In this document: positions 7,945-14,446 of the stretch, piece by piece
Layout: each line of letters starts with the position of its first letter
Position numbering within the stretch: position 1 is the first letter of the stretch
DNA from: CAYOLL01 sp964404765 [NCBI: uncultured Gemmatimonadota bacterium]
Lineage (GTDB): Bacteria; 4572-55
Direction of reading: 5' to 3'
NCBI GenBank assembly: GCA_964404765.1
Contig: CAYOLL010000152.1
Span: 1-14,446 of the forward strand
DNA: 14,446 nucleotides
The notes under the pieces: model-generated
Told to the model about the DNA's origin: nothing
The model's database searches: none
Seen by the model: only the letters and a program-made list of their open reading frames with translations
Made by a program: the position numbers and the translations under genes

Positions 7945-8699
7945 TGTCAACATTAACCATGCCTGCTTACGATCTGGCTCCGGCGATTCCGGCGGTGGCC
8001 GAGGACGACGCCGACGATTTCAAGACCGGCGACCAACTAACGTTAGCCGAGTTTGAACGGCGTTACGACGCCCATCCCGAAATCAAAAAAGCCGAGCTTA
8101 TCGAAGGAGTTGTTCGTATTATGTCACCCGTAAAAGTTATATATCATGCCGATCCGCACGCAAACATTATAATTTGGCTTGGCGTTTATACTGCGGCTAC
8201 CTCGGACGGCATATACGTTAGCGATAACCCGTCTGTTCGCTTAAACAGACGCAACATGCCCCAGCCGGATGTCCTTATCTATATTCGCCCGGAATTAGGG
8301 GGCCGAACCCGGTTGGCTGAAGATGGTTACTTAGAAGGCGCGCCGGAGTTGATTGTCGAAATTTCCTCCAGTAGTTCAAGCTATGATTTAGGCGACAAAA
8401 AAAGCGTTTACGCCAAAGCCGGCGTTCAGGAATATATCGTGGCCGAGATGCCGAAGCGCCGGCTGCATTGGTTTACACTGGACGAAGGCGAGTACACCAA
8501 AATCAAGACCGGCGTTGACGGGATTTATCGCAGTCGAATTTTTCCGGGTCTGTGGCTTAAGGCTGAGGCATTATGGGACGGTTATCTGCGAGAGATGCTG
8601 GCGGTTTTGCAGCAAGGATTGGCGTCAACGGAACATGCCGCTTTTGTCGAGAATTTACAGTCAAAAATCAAGCAACAGGAAGGCCGGTCCAACCCATGA
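7944..8699 (+). CDS. Uma2 family protein (PD-(D/E)XK nuclease-like), copy 2
   Basis: A tandem paralogue of the preceding gene, 251 aa and roughly 75-80% identical by eye, with one residue inserted near position 89. D109, E139 and K152/153 keep the putative active site. Differences cluster at about residues 58-72, 82-102 and 120-130, whereas the first 57 residues and about 155-235 are nearly the same. The ATG overlaps the upstream stop (TGATG), with GGGAGG at 7933-7938 as ribosome site. Its own TGA overlaps the carbamate kinase ATG by four bases (ATGA). This layout implies translational coupling of the three genes. Confidence 0.88.
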   Translation: MSTLTMPAYDLAPAIPAVAEDDADDFKTGDQLTLAEFERRYDAHPEIKKAELIEGVVRIMSPVKVIYHADPHANIIIWLGVYTAATSDGIYVSDNPSVRLNRRNMPQPDVLIYIRPELGGRTRLAEDGYLEGAPELIVEISSSSSSYDLGDKKSVYAKAGVQEYIVAEMPKRRLHWFTLDEGEYTKIKTGVDGIYRSRIFPGLWLKAEALWDGYLREMLAVLQQGLASTEHAAFVENLQSKIKQQEGRSNP

Positions 8700-9646
8700 G
8701 CGAACACCAAAAAACTGCAGTCATCGCCCTGGGCGGCAATGCCCTTAGCGTTGGCGGTAAAAGCACCATTTACGAAGAATTTGCCAACACCCGCACCAGT
8801 CTCAAAGGAATAATGCCCTTAATCGAGCAAAACTATCGGTTGGTTATCAATCACGGCAATGGCCCGCAAGTCGGTAACAAGCTGGCGCAAGTGGAAGCGA
8901 CAATGGATCGTATTCCACCGCTGCCATTGGGCGTCCTTGTCGCAGACACGCAGGGCAGCATCGGTTATATGATTCAGCAATCGCTTAAAAACGCGCTGCT
9001 TCGGCATAAAATTGACCGTGATGTTGTTACGATAGTGACCCAGGTTGTCGTCAACAAAAATGACCCTTCAATCTTGAACCCTACCAAACCGATTGGCCAA
9101 TTTTTCAGCGAAGCGCAAGCGACCGAGCTGGAAGCAAAACACGGCTGGAAAATAATCAATGACGCCGGGCGCGGTTTCCGACGCGTGGTTCCCTCGCCAA
9201 TTCCGTTACGGGTGGTCGAAAGGGATATTATTCGGCTGCTGCTGGATCACGGCGTGATTGTGCTGGCGGCCGGCGGTGGCGGCATTCCTGTCTGCATCGA
9301 AGAAGACCAAACCTACGAAGGCATTGACGCTGTTGTGGACAAAGATTATGCCGCTGCCATTCTGGCCAAAGATATTGCCGCAGATTTGCTGGTCATTTTG
9401 ACCGGCGTCGATAAAGTTGCTATTCATTTTAAAAAACCGACCGAAAAGCTATTGGATCGCTTAAGTGTTGCCGAAGCCCAAAAATATTATGACAACGGCG
9501 AGTTTCCCAACGGCAGTATGGGTCCAAAAATTAAAGCTGCTCTGGATTTTTTACGTAGCGGCGGGCGAGAGGTTTTGATCTCGTCGGTTGAACATGCGGC
9601 AGATGCCATTGCCGGAAAAACCGGAACACGGATATACTCGGAGTAA
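8696..9646 (+). CDS. arcC: Carbamate kinase
   Basis: Catalyses the reversible reaction carbamoyl phosphate + ADP = ATP + carbamate (which yields NH3 and CO2), usually the last step of the arginine deiminase or a related catabolic route, in the cytoplasm. The 316-aa length is normal for the family. Motifs of the amino-acid-kinase fold are intact: ALGGNAL near the N-terminus, INHGNGPQVGN, GSIGYMIQQ, AAGGGGIPV, VDKDYAAAILA, LTGVDKV and the C-terminal GSMGPKIKAALDF. The start is ATG 8696, with AGGAAGG at 8677-8683, overlapping the Uma2 stop by four bases. Longer in-frame starts inside the Uma2 gene are not credible. No arcA, arcB or allantoin genes lie nearby, so its pathway here is unknown. The next gene starts three bases after its stop. 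Confidence 0.95.
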   Translation: MSEHQKTAVIALGGNALSVGGKSTIYEEFANTRTSLKGIMPLIEQNYRLVINHGNGPQVGNKLAQVEATMDRIPPLPLGVLVADTQGSIGYMIQQSLKNALLRHKIDRDVVTIVTQVVVNKNDPSILNPTKPIGQFFSEAQATELEAKHGWKIINDAGRGFRRVVPSPIPLRVVERDIIRLLLDHGVIVLAAGGGGIPVCIEEDQTYEGIDAVVDKDYAAAILAKDIAADLLVILTGVDKVAIHFKKPTEKLLDRLSVAEAQKYYDNGEFPNGSMGPKIKAALDFLRSGGREVLISSVEHAADAIAGKTGTRIYSE

Positions 9647-9649
9647 AAA

Positions 9650-11068
9650 ATGCCCCAATACGATTTATTTGGAAATCCTACGCCGTTGCCTGGCGAACCT
9701 CTGGATTTAAGCGAAATTGTTCCGGTTATCGACCTGAGCATAGAGGGCCAGGCCACTCGGCTGGAAAAATGGCTGCATACGCGGCCGCTGCTGGATCGGG
9801 CCAAGGACGAAATCGTCCGCAAGATTTTGATTGCTGTTGAAGACTCGGGCGATGCCGAACTATTGCAGGCCATTAGCTTTTCCAATCAGCGTCTCATATC
9901 CATCCCGGAAGAACTCCTTGTTCCACCCAATCTGCTGGGAGTACATCATCAAAAAATGGATCGCGGTTTTTTGGCGGCAATTCGGTTAATGGTGCAGAAT
10001 GTGTCCATGTTTCACATTAAACAGCACAACGAATCCTGGTTCGTGGAGGACGAGGAAACCGAAGTTCGTATCGGCCAGATTATGCACCCGATCGAATCCG
10101 TCGGGCTTCTACTGCCGGCAGGCATTCATCCGGAAGCCCTGATTACCTACGCCGTTCCGGCTAAATTAGCGGGCGTTAATCGAATTGTCGTCGCAATTCC
10201 CGATGAGGCCGGCGGCATTAATCCGGAAATGGCGGCGACGCTGCATGAATTAGGCCTGGGTGAAGTGCTTTTGCTAAGCGGAGCCCATGCTGTCGGTGTC
10301 TTTGCCTTTGGCACCAACACCTTCGAGCCGGTTGATAAAATCGTCGGTTACAACGATGAATTTTCGCAAATCGCCAAACGCCAGGTTTCCGGGCGAGTCG
10401 GAACAGACCTTGTTAATCCCATGCGTGAATTGGTTATATTAGCCGATGCAGAGGCTAACCCGGCTTTTGTAGCGGCCGATATATGGGCGCAGTGTGAATA
10501 TAACGCCCTGGCCAGAGCGCTGGTATTCACATCATCCGAGTCATTTATCGAAACCCTTTTTGAAGAACTGACCAAGCAGTTAGACGACTTACCCAACCGG
10601 ACCGCGCTCTTGAAAATATTGCAGCATCGCTTTGCAATTGTGGAGATTCATGAAACCGCGCAGGCCGTACCCTGGATTAATGAAATCGCGCCTCAATATC
10701 TTCATCTGATCTGTGACGAAATGGAAGAACTGATCCAAAAAATTACTAAAGTTGGTACGATTTTAATGGGCCCGCACTCACCGGAAGCGGCGTGTAGTCT
10801 GTTTGCCGGGCCGCATCCGCTCGCGCCGGCCGCCCGCGCCGCCCGATTTTTATCGCCGCCCGGCGTGGATGATTTTCTTTGCAAAACCAATGTCGTTCAC
10901 TTTTCCCGGGCCACGCTGGAGGAATTGCAAGATGCCGCAAGTAATATTCTTAACCGGCAAGAACGGCCTGCACATTTTAAATCCATCCAAATTCGTCTAA
11001 AAACACCGGTCAAAGAACAAGCGGATACCGACGACTTTGCCGATGAAACCATCGCCATCGCAACTTAA
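9650..11068 (+). CDS. Histidinol dehydrogenase-like protein with degenerate active site (probable pseudoenzyme)
   Basis: A 472-aa HisD-family homologue; HisD is usually about 430 aa. Fold landmarks are clear: SVGLLLPAG (150-158), YAVPAKLAGVNRIV (167-180), GAHAVGVFAFGT (211-222), VDKIVG (228-233), EANPAFVAADIWAQ (268-281), WINEIAP (342-348), GTILMGPHSPEA (369-380), AGPHPLAP and TARF-like AARF (398-400). Compared with E. coli HisD, zinc ligands Q259 and H419 appear kept (Q281, H442). H262 is Y284, D360 is S383, the catalytic pair E326-H327 is Q349-Y350 and H367 is P390. NAD-site motifs are also altered (GPGN to GYND, AGPSE to VNPMR). Dehydrogenase activity is therefore unlikely, though the open frame and good ribosome site (CGGAG at 9639-9643) argue against a decaying gene. 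It starts three bases after arcC. N- and C-terminal acidic extensions have no recognised domain. Function unknown. Confidence 0.85.
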   Translation: MPQYDLFGNPTPLPGEPLDLSEIVPVIDLSIEGQATRLEKWLHTRPLLDRAKDEIVRKILIAVEDSGDAELLQAISFSNQRLISIPEELLVPPNLLGVHHQKMDRGFLAAIRLMVQNVSMFHIKQHNESWFVEDEETEVRIGQIMHPIESVGLLLPAGIHPEALITYAVPAKLAGVNRIVVAIPDEAGGINPEMAATLHELGLGEVLLLSGAHAVGVFAFGTNTFEPVDKIVGYNDEFSQIAKRQVSGRVGTDLVNPMRELVILADAEANPAFVAADIWAQCEYNALARALVFTSSESFIETLFEELTKQLDDLPNRTALLKILQHRFAIVEIHETAQAVPWINEIAPQYLHLICDEMEELIQKITKVGTILMGPHSPEAACSLFAGPHPLAPAARAARFLSPPGVDDFLCKTNVVHFSRATLEELQDAASNILNRQERPAHFKSIQIRLKTPVKEQADTDDFADETIAIAT

Positions 11069-11092
11069 CATGTGAATATAAAAACAGATACG

Positions 11093-11180
11093 CCACAAAG
11101 ACGAGAAAACACTAAGTTTCACGAAATTTGTGAGTTAAGAAAAATTCTTAGTGATTTTTAGCGCCTTGGTGACTTTGTGG
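11093..11180. repeat. Imperfect inverted repeat of dispersed-repeat/MITE type
   Basis: The outer arms are CCACAAAG (11093-11100) and CTTTGTGG (11173-11180). Inner arms are CACTAAG (11110-11116) and CTTAGTG (11147-11153). The whole 88-bp element could form an interrupted hairpin. The wording (CTTAGTG..., CTTTGTGGTTC, then CTCAGTGTTCTCAG...AACTCTGCG up to about 11224) resembles non-coding dispersed repeats I recall from several unrelated environmental bacterial genomes. It occupies almost all of the 173-bp gap between the HisD-like and DUF309-like genes and may break or punctuate the transcription unit. Confidence 0.7.
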
Positions 11181-11241
11181 TTCAAGTTCATACTTTTCTC
11201 AGTGTTCTCAGCGAACTCTGCGTTGAAAAAGAAGGATCAAT

Positions 11242-11679
11242 ATGGCAAATATGAGTGATCTGGAGCTGGATCCAGGCGAAATAATTCTGCAAAAAATCAG
11301 CGATCAGGAGCAGGCCTACTATCAAGGCTGTCAACAGTTTGATCGAGAAGACTATGTCGGCGCACAAACTGCTTTTGACGCCGCGCAACTCCAGGAATTT
11401 ACCGCCGACCGGCTTTTTTACGAGGGCCTTAAGCTGACGGCGGCGGCATTTTTTGAATTCCAACTACACAAAATAAATAGCAGCATCGCTTTGTTTGCAA
11501 AAGCGCATGACCGTCTGAAAAAGTTCCGCCCGTCCTTTGCCCGGCTTAATGTGGACGAACTTAGCGCCCATATCGAGAATTGGCAGGCTTATTTGAGAGC
11601 TGTGCGCCAAAATCCGACCGAAAGCCCGGCTATTCCCCTCAAACCACAGCTAAAAGTGCGAATGCTTGTAAAGCCTTGA
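11242..11679 (+). CDS. Small helical protein, diverged DUF309-like
   Basis: A 145-aa soluble, probably all-helical protein with no signal peptide. Residues 26-95 follow the DUF309 pattern: a helix with FDREDYVGAQTAFDAAQ, then LFYEGLKLTAAAFFEFQLHKINSSIALFAKAHDRLKKF. The family's usual H-E-x-x-E/W motif in the first helix is replaced by A-Q-T-A-F-D, so any metal- or substrate-binding role of that motif is lost. A second possibility is a TPR-like helical protein. AGGA at 11233-11236 lies five bases before the ATG, immediately after the tail of the dispersed repeat. The next gene follows after 33 bp and is probably co-transcribed. Function unknown. Confidence 0.65.
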   Translation: MANMSDLELDPGEIILQKISDQEQAYYQGCQQFDREDYVGAQTAFDAAQLQEFTADRLFYEGLKLTAAAFFEFQLHKINSSIALFAKAHDRLKKFRPSFARLNVDELSAHIENWQAYLRAVRQNPTESPAIPLKPQLKVRMLVKP

Positions 11680-11712
11680 ACCCTCGCCCAATCTGCATTT
11701 GGAACAAACATT

Positions 11713-12987
11713 ATGAAAATAAAAAGCGTGATCATATTCTGGCTTGGATTGCTGCTGGCCGTTATGCCTGTCTACGCCGATGAACGCTCCGACCTGGAAA
11801 AAGAGCTGCTCAAACTTGGCAAAACAATGGATTTACCCAGCGCCGGCGATTTTTCCGTAGTCGGGCAGGACATTGTCCTGGAAAGCGCTATTGATCCGGC
11901 GCAGTATGTTTTAGGACCTGGCGATCTGCTTATGGCCGGCATTTGGGGTCAACTGCCGATAAATTTCCCGCTCTCTGTTTTGGCTGATGGTAAGCTCGTC
12001 ATTCCTAAAATTGGTGTTTTTGATGCAAACGGTTTGACATTAGCAGCGGCGCGCGATACACTTGCCAAAGGTGTTGCCCGTTATTATAAGTTTGAAAATT
12101 TTACACTGAACCTGGTCAAACCCCGGCAATTTCGGATTATGATCCTCGGTGAAGTCGAAAAACCCGGCGAGTACTACAGCAGCCAAGTACTTCGCTTGCA
12201 TGAAATGCTGAATCAGGCTGGAGGCGTTAGCGCTTTTGGCAGTTGGCAGCGAATCGCTATTAACCATCGGGACGGCTCCCGTCATACTTTTAATCTCCTC
12301 GATTTTTATGTGAAGAGTGACCGGACACAAGACCCATTTCTGGCCGAAGGGGACCTGATCACAGTGCCGCCGGCCGAGCAAGCCGTTCAGATTTGTGGCA
12401 AAGTCAAGATCGGTGTCGCCTATTCAATCCCGGTTCCGACGACGAATCCGATGGCCGTTCGCCCGGATTTAGCCGGCGGGCGAATTTTCTCTTACGAGCC
12501 GGCATCCGGTGAAAATCTGGCTGATTTTTTGCACAATTTCCACGCTTTTGACGGCAATGTCGATTTTAGTCATATTGCAATTGAAGCGAATCAGACCAAA
12601 CAAATCCGTGATGCCGCCGACCCGGTCAAGGTAGCCGACGTCGTCTTGCAACCGGGCTTGAGCATCACTTTTCCAGCCCTGCTGCAATTGGTTTATGTCA
12701 ATGGCGCGGTTATTTATCCCGGCTCATACGCTTATTCGCCGCATTTTACAGTGCATGACTATGTGAATTTAGCCGGCGGCGTCAATATTGGCCAGGGTAA
12801 GGCTACCGGCTGGATGCGGATTCGATCCGACGGCCAAAAAACGCCGGTTATTCCGACCGACTTGCTCTTGCCCGGCGACGGCATCGAAGTGCCGCGGCGC
12901 AAAAGTGTGCGGACGATGGAATATTTAAGTCCCGTTATCGGCATTGCCAGTGTTGTCATTTCCGTGGTTGCTTTGTCTATCCGCTGA
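11713..12987 (+). CDS. Wza-type polysaccharide export protein with SLBB domains
   Basis: Outer-membrane/periplasmic channel family for capsule or exopolysaccharide export. The 424-aa protein has a signal peptide at 1-22 (hydrophobic VIIFWLGLLLAVMPV, cleavage near VYA-DE). The Poly_export domain spans about 63-138, starting with YVLGPGDLLMAGIWG and including LVIPKIGVFDANGLTL. A first SLBB runs about 140-220 (ILGEVEKPGEY, LNQAGGV, GDLITVP). A second SLBB-like region is at about 325-395 (VYVNGAVIYPGSY, VNLAGGVNIGQG, LLLPGDGIEVP). A hydrophobic helix at 404-422 ends the protein. There is no lipobox Cys, unlike E. coli Wza. No glycosyltransferases or Wzc-like kinase are in the window, so its polymer is unknown. 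The ATG follows GGAAC at 11701-11705, a weak ribosome site. Confidence 0.9.
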   Translation: MKIKSVIIFWLGLLLAVMPVYADERSDLEKELLKLGKTMDLPSAGDFSVVGQDIVLESAIDPAQYVLGPGDLLMAGIWGQLPINFPLSVLADGKLVIPKIGVFDANGLTLAAARDTLAKGVARYYKFENFTLNLVKPRQFRIMILGEVEKPGEYYSSQVLRLHEMLNQAGGVSAFGSWQRIAINHRDGSRHTFNLLDFYVKSDRTQDPFLAEGDLITVPPAEQAVQICGKVKIGVAYSIPVPTTNPMAVRPDLAGGRIFSYEPASGENLADFLHNFHAFDGNVDFSHIAIEANQTKQIRDAADPVKVADVVLQPGLSITFPALLQLVYVNGAVIYPGSYAYSPHFTVHDYVNLAGGVNIGQGKATGWMRIRSDGQKTPVIPTDLLLPGDGIEVPRRKSVRTMEYLSPVIGIASVVISVVALSIR

Positions 12988-13008
12988 TTGAAATTGGAAG
13001 AGGTTTGA

Positions 13009-14244
13009 ATGATTTTGAAATTGACGCTGATATTGATCGTGCTGCAACTGCTGGCCGAATTATGGCTTTCCCGACTGAATCGTCAGGAAGTGCAGCGCCA
13101 TGCCGACAAAATTCCCGATGCCTTCCGCGCCGTGATGGACGAGGCCACCTATGCGAAAGCGGTCGCCTACACTTTGGCCAAAAATCAGTTTGGTTTTTGG
13201 GAAATGATCTATGATACGCTTCTTTTTGTAGTGATTTTACTGAGCGGTTTTTTGCCCTGGTTTTATGGTCATATTTTAAATGGACTGGGACCGTCGGTTT
13301 GGGCCAATGCATTTTTTCTGCTGTCCATTGGTCTGGTGATGTCCTTACCCGGCTTGCCGTTTGATTGGTACAGCCAATTCCGGCTGGAAGAGCGCTTCGG
13401 CTTTAACAAGACTACGCTCAAGCTGTGGCTGACGGACATGGCCAAAGGCACCGCGCTGGGCTTTGTCATAGGCTTCCCGCTGCTCTGCCTGCTGCTTAAA
13501 ATAGTGGATTGGATGGGTGAAACGTGGTGGTTGTGGGGTTTTAGCATGTTATTTGCTTTTGAAATGATCATGATGGTCTTGTATCCCCGCCTGATTTTGC
13601 CGCTATTCAACAAGCTGACGCCGCTGCCGGAAGGCGAACTACGTGACCGTCTGATAGGGCTGGCCGACCGCACCGGTTTTAAAGCCCAAACCATTCAGGT
13701 GATTGACGGCAGCAAACGCTCCACCCATTCCAACGCTTTCTTTACCGGCTTTGGCCGCTTCCGCCGCATCGTCTTATATGACACCTTAATTGAGCAATTG
13801 AGCCAGGAGCAGTTGGAAGCCGTACTGGCTCACGAAATCGGTCATTACAAAAAAGGCCATATCCCCAAGGGCATTGCCCTGAGCGTCGTAACCGGCTTAT
13901 TCAGCTTTTGGGTTTTGGCTCAATTGGCTGACAGCGCCTGGTTTTATGAAGCATTTGGCTTTGTCAAAGGGGCAAGTATTGCCCCGGCTTTTCTGCTGTT
14001 TGGCCTGCTAAGCGGCCTGGTGACATTCTGGTTTACACCGCTGTTTAACCGGCTGTCGCGCAAGCACGAATACGAAGCGGACGCCTTTGCCCGCGCCGCT
14101 GTCGGCAGCCCACAGCCGCTCATTGAATCGCTGCGCAAAATGACCGAAAAGAACCTGAGCAATCTGACACCCCATCCGATTTTCAGTGGCTTCTACTATT
14201 CCCACCCGACCCTGCCGGAACGCGAACGGGCGTTATTGGCCTGA
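13009..14244 (+). CDS. M48 family (Ste24/CAAX-type) membrane zinc metalloprotease
   Basis: An integral-membrane peptidase of the M48A type; eukaryotic members cleave prenylated CAAX proteins, while bacterial ones are thought to act in membrane protein quality control. The 411-aa length is typical. The N-terminal part fits Peptidase_M48_N: an N-terminal helix, then HADKIPDAF and YAKAVAYTLAKNQFGF, then several membrane helices (about 66-87, 99-118, 146-166, 175-193). The catalytic HEIGH is at 275-279 (H275, E276, H279), and HEYEADAFA at 353-361 supplies the third zinc ligand, E354. Two further helices lie at about 288-345. STHSNAFFTGFGRFRRIVLYDTL before HEIGH is the family's conserved segment. 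All key residues are present, so it should be active. GGAAGAGG at 12996-13003 is the ribosome site; the gap to the export gene is 21 bp. Confidence 0.94.
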   Translation: MILKLTLILIVLQLLAELWLSRLNRQEVQRHADKIPDAFRAVMDEATYAKAVAYTLAKNQFGFWEMIYDTLLFVVILLSGFLPWFYGHILNGLGPSVWANAFFLLSIGLVMSLPGLPFDWYSQFRLEERFGFNKTTLKLWLTDMAKGTALGFVIGFPLLCLLLKIVDWMGETWWLWGFSMLFAFEMIMMVLYPRLILPLFNKLTPLPEGELRDRLIGLADRTGFKAQTIQVIDGSKRSTHSNAFFTGFGRFRRIVLYDTLIEQLSQEQLEAVLAHEIGHYKKGHIPKGIALSVVTGLFSFWVLAQLADSAWFYEAFGFVKGASIAPAFLLFGLLSGLVTFWFTPLFNRLSRKHEYEADAFARAAVGSPQPLIESLRKMTEKNLSNLTPHPIFSGFYYSHPTLPERERALLA

Positions 14245-14335
14245 CAAATAAATTTGAGTTCACGCTATATATTAACCACGAAATACACCGTGTCATCCAC
14301 GTTCTATGCTTTTCCGGCTTGCCTCGGTTAGGTTA

Positions 14336-14413
14336 GGAACGTCGATAAAATAAGATTGGGTTTTGGAATAAATACGCCGGATTGAGTGACCCTAAGGAAC
14401 GTGTACTAAATAA
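14336..14413. repeat. Pair of related direct repeats 60 bp apart
   Basis: GGAACGT followed by an AT-rich AAATAA stretch occurs at 14336-14353 and again at 14396-14413, exactly 60 bp apart with a few internal differences. It lies in the 200-bp non-coding tail after the protease gene and looks like remnants of a dispersed repeat. No gene or terminator was recognised here. Confidence 0.5.
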
Positions 14414-14427
14414 TTTTCGCATTTCAA

Positions 14428-14440
14428 GCCCCATCGGGGC
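14428..14440. repeat. REP-like GC-rich hairpin at the window edge
   Basis: GCCCC-ATC-GGGGC forms a 5-bp stem with a 3-nt loop, followed by GACCTG up to the edge. The motif in an AT-rich intergenic stretch is typical of REP/dispersed intergenic elements. The element probably continues beyond the window. Confidence 0.55.
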
Positions 14441-14446
14441 GACCTG

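Noticed and set aside
8573-8695. Longer N-terminus for carbamate kinase
   Set aside because: The extra 41 residues overlap the Uma2 gene and match nothing in carbamate kinases; ATG 8696 gives the standard length and starts two codons before the family sequence.
7201-8699. Toxin-antitoxin pair
   Set aside because: The two genes are paralogues with the same putative active site and similar size, not a toxin with an unrelated antitoxin.
9650-11068. Annotation as a functional histidinol dehydrogenase (hisD)
   Set aside because: Most catalytic and zinc positions are substituted and no histidine biosynthesis genes adjoin it, so naming it hisD would mislead.
11093-11180. Rho-independent terminator
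   Set aside because: The palindrome is long, interrupted and AT-rich, and no U-tract follows a stable GC stem.

Overview
This 14.4-kb window looks like chromosomal DNA of a diderm (Gram-negative-type) bacterium. Genes in it include an RlpA-like septal/cell-wall protein, a predicted lipoprotein with a lipobox, a Wza-type polysaccharide export protein with SLBB domains, and a degenerate PilJ/MCP-like receptor. Codon use and base composition are roughly balanced (mid-range GC by eye). Tandem Uma2 genes, palindromic dispersed repeats and a chemosensory-like locus would fit a large-genome, surface-motile or filamentous environmental lineage. Nothing here allows a firm taxonomic placement.

Layout. 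(1) Positions 1-5371, minus strand, hold a two-gene unit. It has a PilJ/MCP-like membrane receptor with Cache-like and HAMP regions but no recognisable signalling-hairpin tip. 30 bp downstream is a very large HPt-like protein that is still open at the window edge (at least 1,080 codons) and ends here in a Glu-rich tandem-repeat array. (2) Positions 5372-5628 are a divergent control region with one good sigma-70-type promoter facing each way. (3) Positions 5629-11068, plus strand, hold a tightly packed six-gene unit: rlpA, a DUF1175/YfaT-like lipoprotein, two tandem Uma2 genes, carbamate kinase (arcC) and a histidinol-dehydrogenase homologue that has lost most catalytic residues. Gaps run from -4 to +14 bp, so co-transcription is likely. 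(4) Positions 11069-11241 hold a long imperfect palindrome of dispersed-repeat type. (5) Positions 11242-14244, plus strand, hold a diverged DUF309-like protein, a Wza/SLBB polysaccharide export protein and an M48 (Ste24/CAAX-type) membrane metalloprotease. (6) Positions 14245-14446 are non-coding with repeat remnants and a REP-like hairpin at the edge.

How they may work together. The minus-strand pair looks like the sensor and phosphotransfer side of a Chp/Pil-type chemosensory pathway, with both proteins diverged from the canonical forms. The plus-strand half is mostly cell-envelope functions (peptidoglycan remodelling, envelope cysteine hydrolase-like lipoprotein, polysaccharide export, membrane protease). 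Inserted among them is an odd group of two PD-(D/E)XK-type genes, carbamate kinase and a HisD-like pseudoenzyme. The most unusual item is this HisD-like protein: the fold-defining sequence is intact, yet most zinc-binding and catalytic positions and the NAD-site motifs are replaced. It is translationally coupled in layout to carbamate kinase, not to histidine biosynthesis genes.
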